From assembly GCA_943326015.2 (NCBI GenBank), contig CALPRQ020000002.1, forward strand, positions 62,001 to 126,000: a stretch of DNA of 64,000 nt. Direction: 5' to 3'. The stretch is from Chitinophaga pinensis (GTDB taxonomy: Bacteria; Pseudomonadota; Gammaproteobacteria; Burkholderiales; Burkholderiaceae_C). The position numbers were made by a program, and so were the translations under genes. Shown here one piece after another: positions 43,322 through 52,498 of the stretch. Position 1 is the stretch's first letter. Every line of letters starts with the position of its first letter. The notes beneath the pieces were generated by a model that did not search any database, was not told where the DNA came from, and worked only from the letters and a program-made list of their open reading frames with translations.

Positions 43322-43392
43322 GGTCGAGAGTTCGAGTCTCTTGTCCCGCTCCAATACAAGACGCCCGTCGCTACCCGCGACGGGCGTTTTTT
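43322..43392 (+). repeat. Right direct repeat: tRNA-Gly 3' end plus terminator copy
   Basis: The first 32 bases (43322-43353) match the tRNA-Gly 3' end at 39427 with a single A/G difference. The hairpin CGCCCGTCGC (43362-43371)/GCGACGGGCG (43377-43386) with six T follows, as after the tRNA. It is the right attachment-site copy. Confidence 0.85.
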
Positions 43393-43439
43393 CATGCGCC
43401 CAGCATGAGCGCACATGGAGCACGCAGGCTGCGCCACGA

Positions 43440-43736
43440 TCAGCGCCGCGGCAGCGCGTCCACCTCCCCGGTGACCTTGACCACCACAGGCACGCCCTCG
43501 ATCTCAAGAGGCAGGCGCGCCGCAACGCCGGCATCCACCACGCCAACCCAAAGCGCCTCGCCTCCCGCAGGACCGAGACCAATGCCGACAGAGATGACGC
43601 CCGGAATAGCAAGCAGCCGCGCGCCCTCGCGTGCCAGCAACCGTTCGAGCGCCCCCTGCGGCACGACTACGGCCGGGCGGTACTCGACGGGGCCGGAACC
43701 GGAAAAGTCCGTCCCTGGATTCTCGATGTCACACAT
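43440..43736 (-). CDS. Small partner protein of the trypsin-like protease
   Basis: The 98-residue protein starts MCDIENPG and has a core GVISVGIGLGPAGGEALWVGVVD. Both features recur in the N-terminal part of the protease encoded just upstream (DVENPG; GIVGVGIGLPDPDSLAFGVG). It thus looks like a stand-alone copy of the protease's N-terminal domain. It lies 37 bases after the protease gene on the same strand. It may be an inhibitor or cofactor; no function is known to me. Confidence 0.7.
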   Translation of the reverse strand: MCDIENPGTDFSGSGPVEYRPAVVVPQGALERLLAREGARLLAIPGVISVGIGLGPAGGEALWVGVVDAGVAARLPLEIEGVPVVVKVTGEVDALPRR

Positions 43737-43773
43737 GGCGTCGCCTCGTCTGGACTCTGCGTTTATGGAATAG

Positions 43774-44958
43774 TCAAGGCAGCAGCCGAATGTTCAGTGC
43801 CGCAAGCACGGCACCGATCGGGTTGGCGAAGGTAGTGCTGCCGCCACCCGCGAAGAGCAGGCCAACCGGCCGCACACCGGTCGCCCAGTGCCAGATGAGC
43901 GAGCCGGAATCGCCCCCCGCCGAGAACGGGTTGGCGTTGACCGACTGGATCGCGATCTGATTGCGGAAGAGCGCGACGCGACCGCCGCCGTAGTTGACGT
44001 TCACCGACACCCCAATTTGCGTCACGCGGCCTTGGGTGAGGCCGGTGGTACGGCCGCTCTTGCCGACGATCAGGCCGAGCGAGGCTGCGAGCGGCGCTGT
44101 GCCCGTGCGGTAGAAGGCACCACTGCCACCCGAAAGATAGTACTGCTCGCCACGGATGCGTTCGTGCCACGCCCACCCGAAGGCAGCGTCAACCAGGTTG
44201 GCCACGCCGCCAAAATTGATTGGCACCCACCTCGCCAGCACCGCGATCTGGTCACCGGGATGGCGCCCGCCATCGAACGGGCCGGGCTGGACGATGCTGT
44301 CGTTCACCCTGCCGGCGTTCGAGTTCGCCAGTACATGGTTGTTGCTGAGTATCAGGTGCCGACTGTTCCACGGAGCCGTCAGACCGATCGCGCGACTGCC
44401 GAGCGTCCCCGCCGTGATGTTGACATGCCCGACCGATACGCCGCCCGGCGCCGGACGGTGCCGCGCGCGGTGCGAGTAGGCATCCACCACGCCGACCGGC
44501 ACCTGCTGCACCGACATGCTCGAGAGCGCGCGCGTTCCGGCGATTTGCGCCAACTGGCTCAACAGCGCTTCCCGCGGCAGGGCACTCTCGGTGAACAGCG
44601 TCAGCGTCGGCTCGCCCGGGCCGCCGACACCGAACGCGAGGCTGTCGGGGTCGGGCAGGCCGATGCCGACGCCAACGATGCCCTGGGTCGATGGTGCGTC
44701 CGAGGAGGCTGCGATCTGGCCAGAGGCGGCGAGCAGCGTTGCATCGACCGCATCGCGGAGCGCGAGCAGGTCGCTCGACACGCCGGCCTCGGCGAACACA
44801 GACTGCTGTTCAGCCTCGAAGCCCAGCGCCTCAAGGCCGGAGCCAGCAGCGTCCGGGTCCTGAGGGCCGGACGTCGAGGGCGCCCCCCCGACCGGGCCGC
44901 CGTCGCTGGCTGCCCCCGGATTCTCGACATCCCGCTTGCCGTTAGTTTGGTCGCTCAT
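43774..44958 (-). CDS. Trypsin-like serine protease, cytoplasmic
   Basis: This 394-residue protein shows a chymotrypsin-fold triad: His in LSNNHVLA (near residue 206), Asp in NLVDAAFG (near 250) and Ser in AGGDSGSLIW (near 352). There is no signal peptide. The N-terminal ~170 residues hold a linker rich in Gly/Ser/Ala and a domain with TQGIVGVGIGLPD that the next gene duplicates. AGGAG precedes the ATG. Resemblance is to bacterial S1-fold proteins related to plant NAL1-type peptidases, which is a loose assignment. Substrate unknown. Confidence 0.8.
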   Translation of the reverse strand: MSDQTNGKRDVENPGAASDGGPVGGAPSTSGPQDPDAAGSGLEALGFEAEQQSVFAEAGVSSDLLALRDAVDATLLAASGQIAASSDAPSTQGIVGVGIGLPDPDSLAFGVGGPGEPTLTLFTESALPREALLSQLAQIAGTRALSSMSVQQVPVGVVDAYSHRARHRPAPGGVSVGHVNITAGTLGSRAIGLTAPWNSRHLILSNNHVLANSNAGRVNDSIVQPGPFDGGRHPGDQIAVLARWVPINFGGVANLVDAAFGWAWHERIRGEQYYLSGGSGAFYRTGTAPLAASLGLIVGKSGRTTGLTQGRVTQIGVSVNVNYGGGRVALFRNQIAIQSVNANPFSAGGDSGSLIWHWATGVRPVGLLFAGGGSTTFANPIGAVLAALNIRLLP

Positions 44959-45110
44959 GATCGTTCACTCCTATAGAGCTGTTCAGCCCAATGTGATGGG
45001 GATGCGCCGCAGTAATCAGCACCACCTCCCGAACGCATCCTAGAACCCCTCTCGCGTCCCCGCACCCTCCATATGGGGTACGCCCAGCAACCCCGACCCG
45101 CACTCACTCC

Positions 45111-46154
45111 CTAACCCGCTACCCTGCCGAGCAGACAAACCAACTCGCCCTGCCGGTGCGTTCCGGTCTTACTGAACACCGACCGCAACTGGCCGCGCAC
45201 GGTCTCGACGCTCACGCCCCGGGCACTGGCGATTGCTTCAGGACTCTCGCCTTGGGCGAGCCGGACGGTGACTTCGGCCTCGGTCCGGGTGAGGCTGAAG
45301 AGGCGCTCAAGCCGGTAACGCAGGTTGGCGGCGAAGTGGTGGGTGGCGACCAGGCGCAGGAGAGCGAGGCCGGGTTTTCCGTGCAGGGGGGCGGTGCTGG
45401 CGAACCAGAGGCCGTCGGTGGCGGGAACCAGGGCTTCGGCTTCCGCGTTCTGACGCAGACTGGTGTAGACGAGTTCGAGCAGGCGCTTGCGCAAGGCGAA
45501 GTCCTCGCGGTGGCGTGTGCTGCCGTCGAACAGGGCGCCCCAGGCGCCGGTCTCTTTTCGGGCGGCCGGATTGGCCCAGATCACGGCAAGTTGGCCATCG
45601 ACCACCGCCAGGGGCGTGGGGAGTTGCGCGACGATGTCGCAGCTTCGGCGGCGCTCGTTTTCCCGGGTGTCGAAGCCTTGCGGCGGCGGCTGGGCCTGGT
45701 CAACGCACCAGTGGCGGATGAGGGCGTCCAACTCGGCGCCCTGGCGGGGGTGGAACGGCACGGCGCCGCGAAAGCGCTGCACGCCAACGTAATGCTGTGT
45801 GCCATCCGGCCCCTGCCACTGGGTGGCGATGACGTGGTCGATGCCGTGGGGCTGAAGGTAGTCGGCGCTCAACTCGCGCTGGGCGACGTAGGCGGGATGG
45901 GTGGTGGTGTCGATGACGAGCGCACGGCCTGCCGGGCGTTCGGCGAGCAGGCTGGGGAGTGGGTCGAGGCGGCAATAGTAGTCGCGGTACTCAGCGACGG
46001 CGCGTTCCGTGTGATTATGGGCGAGCAGGCGGTGGCGGCCGTCGGCGTGGAGGGTGAGCATGCCGCCAGCTTCAGCCCCCAGCATGGCGACGAGGTGCGC
46101 GAGCCACTCGGCGCTGTGATCGCGCGCCGGGGTTGTTGCCTGGGGCTGGGGCAT
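45111..46154 (-). CDS. LuxR-family transcriptional regulator
   Basis: The 347-residue protein ends with a LuxR-type helix-turn-helix (LTRTEAEVTVRLAQGESPEAIA then VSVETVRGQLRSVFSKTG) that should bind DNA. The first ~270 residues have PAS/GAF-like character (VVDGQLAVIWANPAA near residue 187) and no AHL-binding signature I can assert. The gene stands alone between the protease unit and the chemosensory operon. Confidence 0.85.
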   Translation of the reverse strand: MPQPQATTPARDHSAEWLAHLVAMLGAEAGGMLTLHADGRHRLLAHNHTERAVAEYRDYYCRLDPLPSLLAERPAGRALVIDTTTHPAYVAQRELSADYLQPHGIDHVIATQWQGPDGTQHYVGVQRFRGAVPFHPRQGAELDALIRHWCVDQAQPPPQGFDTRENERRRSCDIVAQLPTPLAVVDGQLAVIWANPAARKETGAWGALFDGSTRHREDFALRKRLLELVYTSLRQNAEAEALVPATDGLWFASTAPLHGKPGLALLRLVATHHFAANLRYRLERLFSLTRTEAEVTVRLAQGESPEAIASARGVSVETVRGQLRSVFSKTGTHRQGELVCLLGRVAG

Positions 46155-46223
46155 GTGAGCGGGTGCGTTGAGTCGTTCCTCTTGCTAGAGTAGCGCACCA
46201 GGGATGGTCTGCACACCCCCTGC

Positions 46224-46658
46224 TTAGGCGTTAGGCGCCGCCGCGCTCGCAAAGCCCATCCGGCGGCAGATGGCCTGCGCGGTGTCCCAGCATTCGCGCA
46301 GCCTGGCGGCCGCCTGCTGGCAGTCAGCCGGCGTGAAGGTGGCTCCCAGCTCCTCGCAGTGAAAGGCCTGCTGCGCCAGCGCCTTGAGCCCCAGCACGCT
46401 GGTTTCGCCCTTGAACGAATGCGCATCGGCCTGGATCGCCTCGGTCTGCGCCCCGTCCAGCGCGCCCAGCAGCCGCGCGAGTGTGCCGGATTGCTCGCTG
46501 AACACGGTGTCGAGCAGCTTGCTGTAGCCGGCAAAGGTCACCCCCAGGCAGACCTGGCCAATGACGAGCATGTCCAGGTTATCGGCGACATCGGTGGCAC
46601 GAAAACGGCGGCGCGGCACCGGCTGGCCGGAAAGGGGAAGGGTTGAATGGGTCGTCAT
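46224..46658 (-). CDS. Hpt-domain phosphotransfer protein
   Basis: This 144-residue protein has one Hpt domain; the phospho-accepting His is in DAHSFKGETSVLG near residue 75. The ATG at 46658 is preferred to a TTG 15 bases upstream. It is the last gene of the chemosensory operon and could receive phosphate from the divergent hybrid kinase or from receiver proteins in the operon. Confidence 0.8.
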   Translation of the reverse strand: MTTHSTLPLSGQPVPRRRFRATDVADNLDMLVIGQVCLGVTFAGYSKLLDTVFSEQSGTLARLLGALDGAQTEAIQADAHSFKGETSVLGLKALAQQAFHCEELGATFTPADCQQAAARLRECWDTAQAICRRMGFASAAAPNA

Positions 46659-46700
46659 GTGGAAATCTAGCAACCGGGATACGCCGCCGGGGGCGACAAG

Positions 46701-47177
46701 TCATCCGAACTGGAACTCGATCTTGCGCAGCACCCGCAGGATGACCTCGCCCGAGCCGGTCTCGAACGAGATCTTGGTGCCATGGTCGGGCTTGAGCCTT
46801 TGCGCGACCACCGGGATCTCCTCCAAGGCCAGTGCCTGCAAGGCGTAGTCGGCGTTGCGAAAGCCCACGTTGAAGCGCGGCGGGGGCTCGCCCTGGCCGA
46901 GCACGTTGCCGCCTCCGAACACCTTGGCCACCAGGCGCGAGCGCCTGCCGCCCGCAGCGACCACGGCCTCGATCAGCTTGGGGATCGCGATGTTGCCATA
47001 GCGCGGACTGGGCAGACCGTTACCGTCCCAGCGCGGCAGCATGAAGTGGTTGATGCCGCCCACGGCAGCACTCTGATCCCACAGACAAACCGCCACGCAG
47101 GAGCCGAGCACGGTGGTGATCGTGCAGGGGCCGGCCGAAGCATAGAGCTGGCCCATCATCAGGCTGTGATGACGCAT
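46701..47177 (-). CDS. cheD: Chemoreceptor glutamine deamidase CheD
   Basis: The 158-residue enzyme deamidates Gln residues of chemoreceptors. The catalytic Cys is in TTVLGSCVAVCLWD near residue 27 and the catalytic His in GGINHFMLP near 44. KVFGGGNVL also fits. It lies between the kinase-like gene and the Hpt gene. Confidence 0.95.
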   Translation of the reverse strand: MRHHSLMMGQLYASAGPCTITTVLGSCVAVCLWDQSAAVGGINHFMLPRWDGNGLPSPRYGNIAIPKLIEAVVAAGGRRSRLVAKVFGGGNVLGQGEPPPRFNVGFRNADYALQALALEEIPVVAQRLKPDHGTKISFETGSGEVILRVLRKIEFQFG

Positions 47178-47229
47178 GGGTCAGGCCACCCCGGCGTTGC
47201 CAGAGCCGGCCAGGCGGCTCGACAGGGGC

Positions 47230-48138
47230 TCAGAATCTCTCGTCTTCAGCCGCATCGTCGTCCTCCAGGCGATCAAAAAAGAACACGTTATCGTCGGGCG
47301 CATCGGTGAGCTGGTCGGCTGCCAGCTCGGACAGGCGCAGCGTGAAGCGCACACCGGCATTGCCGGCCTCGGACAATTGCAGCTTGCCACCCAGCAACTC
47401 GGCGCAGCTCACGGCCACTGACAGGCCCAGACCCAAGCCACGGTAGAACTTGGTGATGCTGTCATCGCCCTGCCAGAAGCGGTCGAAGACTCGGGGCTGG
47501 TCGACTGCCGTGATGCCCGGACCGTCGTCTTCCACTGCGATGTCCAGACCAGCCGGGTTGATGTCAACCGACACCCGCACCTCGCCGCCCGGCGGGGAGA
47601 ACTTCACGGCGTTGTCGAGCAGGTTGGCGAAGATCAGGCTGAGCGCGGCGCCATCGGTTTTGAAGTGGCGCGTGCTGCCCGCCATGGACAGCAGCGCGTG
47701 CCCGCCGTTGCAGCTGATCCGCACGCCCTTGCGTTGCGCCAGTGCCAGGTAGCGCGTGCTCACCGCGTTGAGCACGGCGTAGACATCCACCCTGGCGCAG
47801 CTCATCTGGGCCACGCCCGCCTCGAGCTCGCCCGCCATGAACAGGTTCTTGAGCTGGAACTCGAGGTAGCTGCCCTCGTCGCGCACCCATTGCAGCGACT
47901 GGCGCACCTGATCCCAGGACGGCTGCTCCATCGACATGAACTGCTCGGTCAGTCCGATGATGGCCGACAGCGGGTTGTTGAGTTCATTGAGCGCGTGCGA
48001 GATGAAATAGCTCTTGCCGCGCTCGGCCTTGAACAGCTGGGCATTGACTTCGTCGAGCTTGGCTTCGAGCCGGGCGATGACTGCGTTGGCCTGGCTCAGC
48101 GCCTGCTCGGTCTCTGATTCAGCGTTTTTTTCCGACAT
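47230..48138 (-). CDS. Sensor-kinase-like ATPase with altered H-box
   Basis: The 302-residue soluble protein has a coiled-coil start, a dimerisation helix and a good HATPase domain: N-box LLDNAVKF, G1 EDDGPGI, G2 RGLGLGL. The H-box reads [16 protein letters not shown]; where HELNNPL is expected, residue 51 is Asn. A His lies three residues earlier (His48). Autophosphorylation is thus uncertain. The ATG at 48138 is inside the cheB 3' end (20-base overlap). It may pass signals through the Hpt protein nearby. Confidence 0.85.
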   Translation of the reverse strand: MSEKNAESETEQALSQANAVIARLEAKLDEVNAQLFKAERGKSYFISHALNELNNPLSAIIGLTEQFMSMEQPSWDQVRQSLQWVRDEGSYLEFQLKNLFMAGELEAGVAQMSCARVDVYAVLNAVSTRYLALAQRKGVRISCNGGHALLSMAGSTRHFKTDGAALSLIFANLLDNAVKFSPPGGEVRVSVDINPAGLDIAVEDDGPGITAVDQPRVFDRFWQGDDSITKFYRGLGLGLSVAVSCAELLGGKLQLSEAGNAGVRFTLRLSELAADQLTDAPDDNVFFFDRLEDDDAAEDERF

Positions 48139-49282
48139 GCTTCCAATCCTCTGTCTGATCCAGTTTCGTGACCCATTGCGCCAGCTGGTCCAGCGGCAAC
48201 ACCTTGTCCACGCCGCCGAGCTTGATCGCCTCGGCCGGCATGCCGAACACCACGCAGCTGGCCTCGTCCTGCGCCAGGGTGAAGGCACCCGCCGCGTGCA
48301 TCTCCCGCATGCCGTGCGCACCGTCGTCGCCCATGCCGGTCATGATCACGCCGATCGCGTTGGCCCCGGCGTAGGTCGCCGCCGAGCGGAACAGCACATC
48401 GACCGAAGGCCGGTGGCGGCTCACGAGCTCGCCCTGCACCACCTCGACCAGATAGCGCGCGCCGCTGCGCTTGAGCAGCGTGTGCCGGTTGCCCGGCGCG
48501 ATCAGCACCCGGCCGCGCAGCACGCTGTCGCCGCTGACCGCTTCCTTGACGTCCATGCGGCACAGCGAGTCCAGCCGCCGGGCGAAGGAGGCGGTGAAGT
48601 TCTCCGGCATATGCTGCACCACCACGATGCCGGGGCTGTCCGCGGGCAGCGCCTCGAGGAAGCTGCGCAGGGCCTCGGTGCCGCCGGTGGAGGCGCCAAC
48701 CAGCACCACGCGCTCGGTGGTGCGGACCATGGCCTTGCCGCTGGGCGGCGGCAGCACCACGTCGGCATTGAGCTTCGGGGGCACGCCCTGCGCCAGGCTG
48801 GTGCCCCGGCGCGGTTCGGCCAGTGGCGATTGGCTCTGGCGCAGCTGCGCGCGCGCGGCCACCTGCAGCCGCTTGAGCCGGGACACGGCAGCGCCCTTGA
48901 CGGCATCGATGATGCGCTGTCGCTCTTCCAAGAAGAAGCCCTGCACGCCCAGGGCCGGCTTGGTGATGATGTCGACCGCACCCGATTCCAGCGCGCGCAT
49001 CACCGTATCGGAGCCGGACTGCGCCAGGCTGGAACAGATCACCACCGGCAAGGGATGCTGGCTCATGAGCTTGCGCAGGAAGGTGATGCCGTCCATGCGC
49101 GGCATCTCGACGTCGAGCATGATCACGTCGGGCAGTTCCTGGGCGATCTTCTGCGCCGCCACATAGGGGTCCGGTGCCGTCGCCATGACGCGGATCTCGG
49201 GATCGAACTCCAGCACCGCGGTCAGCGCCTGGCGCACCATGGCGGAGTCGTCGACCACCAGCACCTTGATGATTCTTGCCAT
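48119..49282 (-). CDS. cheB: Protein-glutamate methylesterase CheB
   Basis: The 387-residue response regulator removes methyl groups from chemoreceptors. The receiver domain has VVDDSAMVR and phospho-Asp in [12 protein letters not shown]. The esterase domain has the triad Ser in [12 protein letters not shown], His in VVQHMP and Asp in [12 protein letters not shown]. It starts 3 bases after cheR and overlaps the next gene. Confidence 0.96.
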   Translation of the reverse strand: MARIIKVLVVDDSAMVRQALTAVLEFDPEIRVMATAPDPYVAAQKIAQELPDVIMLDVEMPRMDGITFLRKLMSQHPLPVVICSSLAQSGSDTVMRALESGAVDIITKPALGVQGFFLEERQRIIDAVKGAAVSRLKRLQVAARAQLRQSQSPLAEPRRGTSLAQGVPPKLNADVVLPPPSGKAMVRTTERVVLVGASTGGTEALRSFLEALPADSPGIVVVQHMPENFTASFARRLDSLCRMDVKEAVSGDSVLRGRVLIAPGNRHTLLKRSGARYLVEVVQGELVSRHRPSVDVLFRSAATYAGANAIGVIMTGMGDDGAHGMREMHAAGAFTLAQDEASCVVFGMPAEAIKLGGVDKVLPLDQLAQWVTKLDQTEDWKHVGKKR

Positions 49283-49285
49283 CGC

Positions 49286-50155
49286 TTACTCCGGCAACTG
49301 GTAGATGGTGGGCTCCAGCGAGACGAAGGGCGTGTCGATGCGCCCCAGCGACTCGGCGTGCCCGGTCAGGAACAGCCCGCCCGGGTGCAGGTGCCGGGCC
49401 AGGCGGTTGACCACCTGCTGCTGCGTCTCCTGGTCGAAATAGATCAGCATGTTGCGGCAGAAGATCAGATGGAACTTCTCGCCCACGTGGTACTGCTCAT
49501 CCATGAAGTTCATGTGCATGTAACGGGTGTGGTGCCGCAGCTCGGGCACGATGCGCACCAATTGCTCGCCAGCGTCCTTGCTGCGCATCAGGTATTTCTT
49601 GCGCAGCGGCATCGGCACCGGCTCGATCTCGCGGTGAGGGTAGACCGCGCGCCGCGCCACGTCGATGGCATAGCCCGAGAGGTCGGAGCCCAGGATCTCG
49701 AAGTCGAAGCCCCGGTGGCGCTGCGCGTACTCGGCCAGCACCATGGCCAGGGTGTAGACCTCGTGACCCTTGGAACAAGGCGCACTCCAGAAACGCAGCT
49801 TCGGCCCGAAGCGGCTCACCAGGGCCGGCAGGCCTTGCTCGATCAGGTAATCGAAATGATAGGGTTCGCGGAAGAAATCGGTCTTGTTGGTGGTCACCAC
49901 ATCGATCATCGACTGCAGTTCGAGTCGCGTGCCCTCGGCGCTGAAGACATAGCGCAGATAGCTGGCATAGCTCTGGTGGCCCAGCTTGCGCATGCGCTTT
50001 TGCAGGCGGGACTGCAGCATGACGCGCTTTTCCGGCGGCATGCGAATGCCCGCCGTCTTGTGGATGTAATCTGCCAGTTCGGCAAACAGCCTGGGCGACA
50101 TCTCGGGACTGGCCCCGAAGCCCTGCTCGCCGGTAGTTCTCGATTCAGTGACCAT
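49286..50155 (-). CDS. cheR: Chemoreceptor methyltransferase CheR
   Basis: The 289-residue SAM-dependent enzyme methylates chemoreceptor glutamates. TTNKTDFFREPYHFDYL, the SAM-site LRFWSAPCSKGHEVYTLAM and FHLIFCRNMLIYFDQ are family signatures. The usual GEE in the SAM loop is GHE here. It overlaps the 3' end of the degenerate cheA by 11 bases. Confidence 0.95.
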   Translation of the reverse strand: MVTESRTTGEQGFGASPEMSPRLFAELADYIHKTAGIRMPPEKRVMLQSRLQKRMRKLGHQSYASYLRYVFSAEGTRLELQSMIDVVTTNKTDFFREPYHFDYLIEQGLPALVSRFGPKLRFWSAPCSKGHEVYTLAMVLAEYAQRHRGFDFEILGSDLSGYAIDVARRAVYPHREIEPVPMPLRKKYLMRSKDAGEQLVRIVPELRHHTRYMHMNFMDEQYHVGEKFHLIFCRNMLIYFDQETQQQVVNRLARHLHPGGLFLTGHAESLGRIDTPFVSLEPTIYQLPE

Positions 50156-52073
50156 CGGGATGCACTCGCCATTCGGTTTCGGCCTGGCGCAACAGCGCGG
50201 CCAGGTCCAGGATCAATGCCACGGTCCCGTCGCCCAGGATCGTCACACCCGACAAGGCGGGGTCTTCGGCATACAGGGACGGCACCGCCTTGATCACGGT
50301 CTGCTGCTGTCCGATCACGCGATCGACCAGCAGGCCGGCACGGTGTTCGCCGCCGCTGACGACGATGACCTGCCCGTCTTGCGCAGTGACGCCCTCGTCA
50401 AGCCCGAACAGCCGGGACAGGCGCACAAAGGGCAACAGCTGACCACGCAGGTTCAGGATGTCCTGGCCATGGCCCTCATCAGCCCGCGCCGTCTTGAGGT
50501 TGACCACCTCCTCCACCTGCGCCAGCGGCAGCACGAAGGTACTGCCGCACACCGCCACCAGCAGGCTGTCGATGATGTCCTGCGCCAGCGGCAGGCGCAG
50601 CACATGCCGGCTGCCCTGCCCCGGTACGGGCCTGGCCTCGCAGGTCCCGCGCCAGGCTTGCACCGCGGCACGCACCGGCTCCAGCTCGGCAGCGGGAGCA
50701 CCCGAGCCATCGTCGCTGACAGCCAGCAGCACCTCGGTGCCGACTTTCTCGACCGACAGTGCCAGCTGCCCCGCCGCCGGCTTGCCCAGGCGCACGCGTT
50801 CCTCGACGGGCTCAATGCCCTGCTCCGCGCAGCCGCGCAGCAAGGCCAGCACCGGCGCGCGCAGCGCCTGCAGCACCGACATGTCGAGCTCGGTATCCGC
50901 CCCGCGAGCGGAAAAAACCAGCGGACGGCCCAGACGCTCGGCGCAATCAGCCACTGACTGCGCCAGACCAGCGAACAGCGTGCCCACCGACACCATGCGC
51001 AACTGCATGGCGTTGTCGCGCATGTCGGTGGTCAGGCGGATCACCTGCTCGACGGCGCTGCTGAGCTGCGGGTGCTGGAGGCGGGCCGCCAGCTGGATCA
51101 GGGTGGACTGCGCAATCAGCAGCTCCCCCACCAGATCGATCTGGCGGTTCAGCCGCTCCACCGGCACCGGAATCACCGCCGCGCCAGCAGACTGATCGCC
51201 GGCAAGCGGCACGCGGGCTTCGTCGCCTTCCATGGCTGCCGGCCCGCTGGCCGGCTGGCACAGTTCCTGCGCGAGCCGCTCGGGCGGCAGCCAGGGTCGG
51301 CGCAGCAGCAGGGCACGGGCCTGCTGCGCCCAATCGCCGTCAAGCGGTCCAGCCAGCGACAGCGCCTGCACCACCAGCTGGCTGTCGGCCGCAACGAACA
51401 TGAACACATCCTGCACGGCTTCGGCGCTGGCCTGGGTGCGCAACAGCATCTGCCAGCTCAGGTAGACGCTGTCGGGCTGCATGGCGTCGAGTGCGGGCAG
51501 GCGGTCCAGCGCGGGCACCAGCACCAGTTCGCCCAGCCACTGCAGTTCGTCCAGCAGCGCCAGCACGTCCACGCCGCGGCACATCAACTGTTCGCCGGGC
51601 TCGAAAATCAGATGGAACAGCCGCTGCGCGCTTTCGGCTTCGCGCTGATCTGGTGGCGGCGCCGCTTCAGGCGGTACGGCGCTGGCGGCCACGGACAGGC
51701 GCTCGACCAGTGCGGCGCTGGCCGTGGCGAGCTCGGCATCGGCCACCCCTTGGACATCAAGCAGCTGGCGCAACAGGGCCACCGACTCGGCCGTGATCGC
51801 CAAGGTGTCGGCATCCGGCAGCTGCTGATCACGCCGCAGCGGCTCGAACAGCGCTTCGAACGCCCTGGCCAGGTCAACGATCTGGTCCAGCCCGATCATG
51901 GCCGCCGAGCCGCGCAGCGTGTGGAAGGCACGAAACACGGTCGCGACCGATTCCGGGTCCGATCGGCAGCCTTCCAGCGTCGCGGCGATCAGATCCAGTC
52001 CGGCGCGCGACTCCTGCTGAAACAGCAGCAGCATCCGCTCGGGCAGGGCCTGAACGCCTGTCGGCTCGCTCAT
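50145..52073 (-). CDS. CheA homologue with degenerate ATPase domain
   Basis: This 642-residue protein has the CheA layout: N-terminal Hpt with His in AFHTLRGSAAMIG, a middle region, the dimerisation helices (RLNRQIDLVGELLIAQ) and a C-terminal CheW domain (DILNLRGQLLPFVRLSRLFG). The ATPase domain is broken: the N-box RNSxDHG reads RGCAEQG, the G1 box is DDGSGAP, and the GRGVGMDVV G2 box is absent. It should not bind ATP normally. The Hpt and scaffold functions may persist. A full CheA is encoded at 55098. Confidence 0.88.
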   Translation of the reverse strand: MSEPTGVQALPERMLLLFQQESRAGLDLIAATLEGCRSDPESVATVFRAFHTLRGSAAMIGLDQIVDLARAFEALFEPLRRDQQLPDADTLAITAESVALLRQLLDVQGVADAELATASAALVERLSVAASAVPPEAAPPPDQREAESAQRLFHLIFEPGEQLMCRGVDVLALLDELQWLGELVLVPALDRLPALDAMQPDSVYLSWQMLLRTQASAEAVQDVFMFVAADSQLVVQALSLAGPLDGDWAQQARALLLRRPWLPPERLAQELCQPASGPAAMEGDEARVPLAGDQSAGAAVIPVPVERLNRQIDLVGELLIAQSTLIQLAARLQHPQLSSAVEQVIRLTTDMRDNAMQLRMVSVGTLFAGLAQSVADCAERLGRPLVFSARGADTELDMSVLQALRAPVLALLRGCAEQGIEPVEERVRLGKPAAGQLALSVEKVGTEVLLAVSDDGSGAPAAELEPVRAAVQAWRGTCEARPVPGQGSRHVLRLPLAQDIIDSLLVAVCGSTFVLPLAQVEEVVNLKTARADEGHGQDILNLRGQLLPFVRLSRLFGLDEGVTAQDGQVIVVSGGEHRAGLLVDRVIGQQQTVIKAVPSLYAEDPALSGVTILGDGTVALILDLAALLRQAETEWRVHPDGH

Positions 52074-52498
52074 GGCGTGGCGGGCCGGGTCGCCATCGTG
52101 CGCTTGCCAAGCGCCTTGGCCACCACCTTGAGCAAGGTCTCGCTCTTGAATGGCTTGACGATCCAGGCCGTGAGGCCGGCCTTCAGTCCCTCCTGCACCG
52201 GGTTGTTCTGCGACTCGGTGGTCAGCATCACGATCGGCAGGTAACGCCGCCCGGCCAGGGCGCGCGTCTGGCGTACCAGTTCCAGGCCGTCGATGCCGGG
52301 CATGTGCAGATCGGTCACCAGTATGTCGACCTGCTGCTCGGAGGCCAGCACCGCCAGCGCTTGCCGGCCGTCGCTGGTTTCGATCGTCTCGAAACCCGCC
52401 GCCTCGAGCGCGGTGCGCACCAGGAAGCGCACGCTGGGCGCATCGTCGGCAAACAGCACCACGACCTTGTCGCCACGGGCATTTGAATCATTGCTCAT
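52070..52498 (-). CDS. CheY-like response regulator
   Basis: The 142-residue protein is a lone receiver domain: ADDAPSVRF (acidic pocket), phospho-Asp in LVTDLHMPGIDG, TTES and the Lys in IVKPF. It overlaps the STAS gene before it and the degenerate cheA after it by 4 bases each. It may be a phosphate target of the operon's kinases. Confidence 0.93.
   Translation of the reverse strand: MSNDSNARGDKVVVLFADDAPSVRFLVRTALEAAGFETIETSDGRQALAVLASEQQVDILVTDLHMPGIDGLELVRQTRALAGRRYLPIVMLTTESQNNPVQEGLKAGLTAWIVKPFKSETLLKVVAKALGKRTMATRPATP

Larger units (their letters stand above)
39459..43353. mobile_element. Decayed ~3.9 kb insertion at tRNA-Gly(GCC)
   Basis: The segment lies between direct repeats of the tRNA-Gly 3' end, is less GC-rich than its flanks, and holds a broken parA, an IS30 fragment and an HTH-Fic gene with a follower. 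No intact integrase is seen, so it is a remnant or a satellite moved by another element's recombinase. A 70-residue minus-strand frame (39510-39722) near the left end could be an eroded gene, but I cannot identify it. Confidence 0.75.
43057..43439. other. Gap holding Fic promoter region and right boundary of the insertion
   Basis: Contains the palindrome at 43077-43106, GC-richer sequence of unknown nature at 43150-43320, and the tRNA-Gly 3'-end copy with terminator at 43322-43392. No gene seen. Confidence 0.6.

Noticed and set aside
43322-43353. A second tRNA-Gly gene
   Set aside because: Only the 3' 32 bases are present; there is no acceptor 5' strand, D-arm or anticodon arm.
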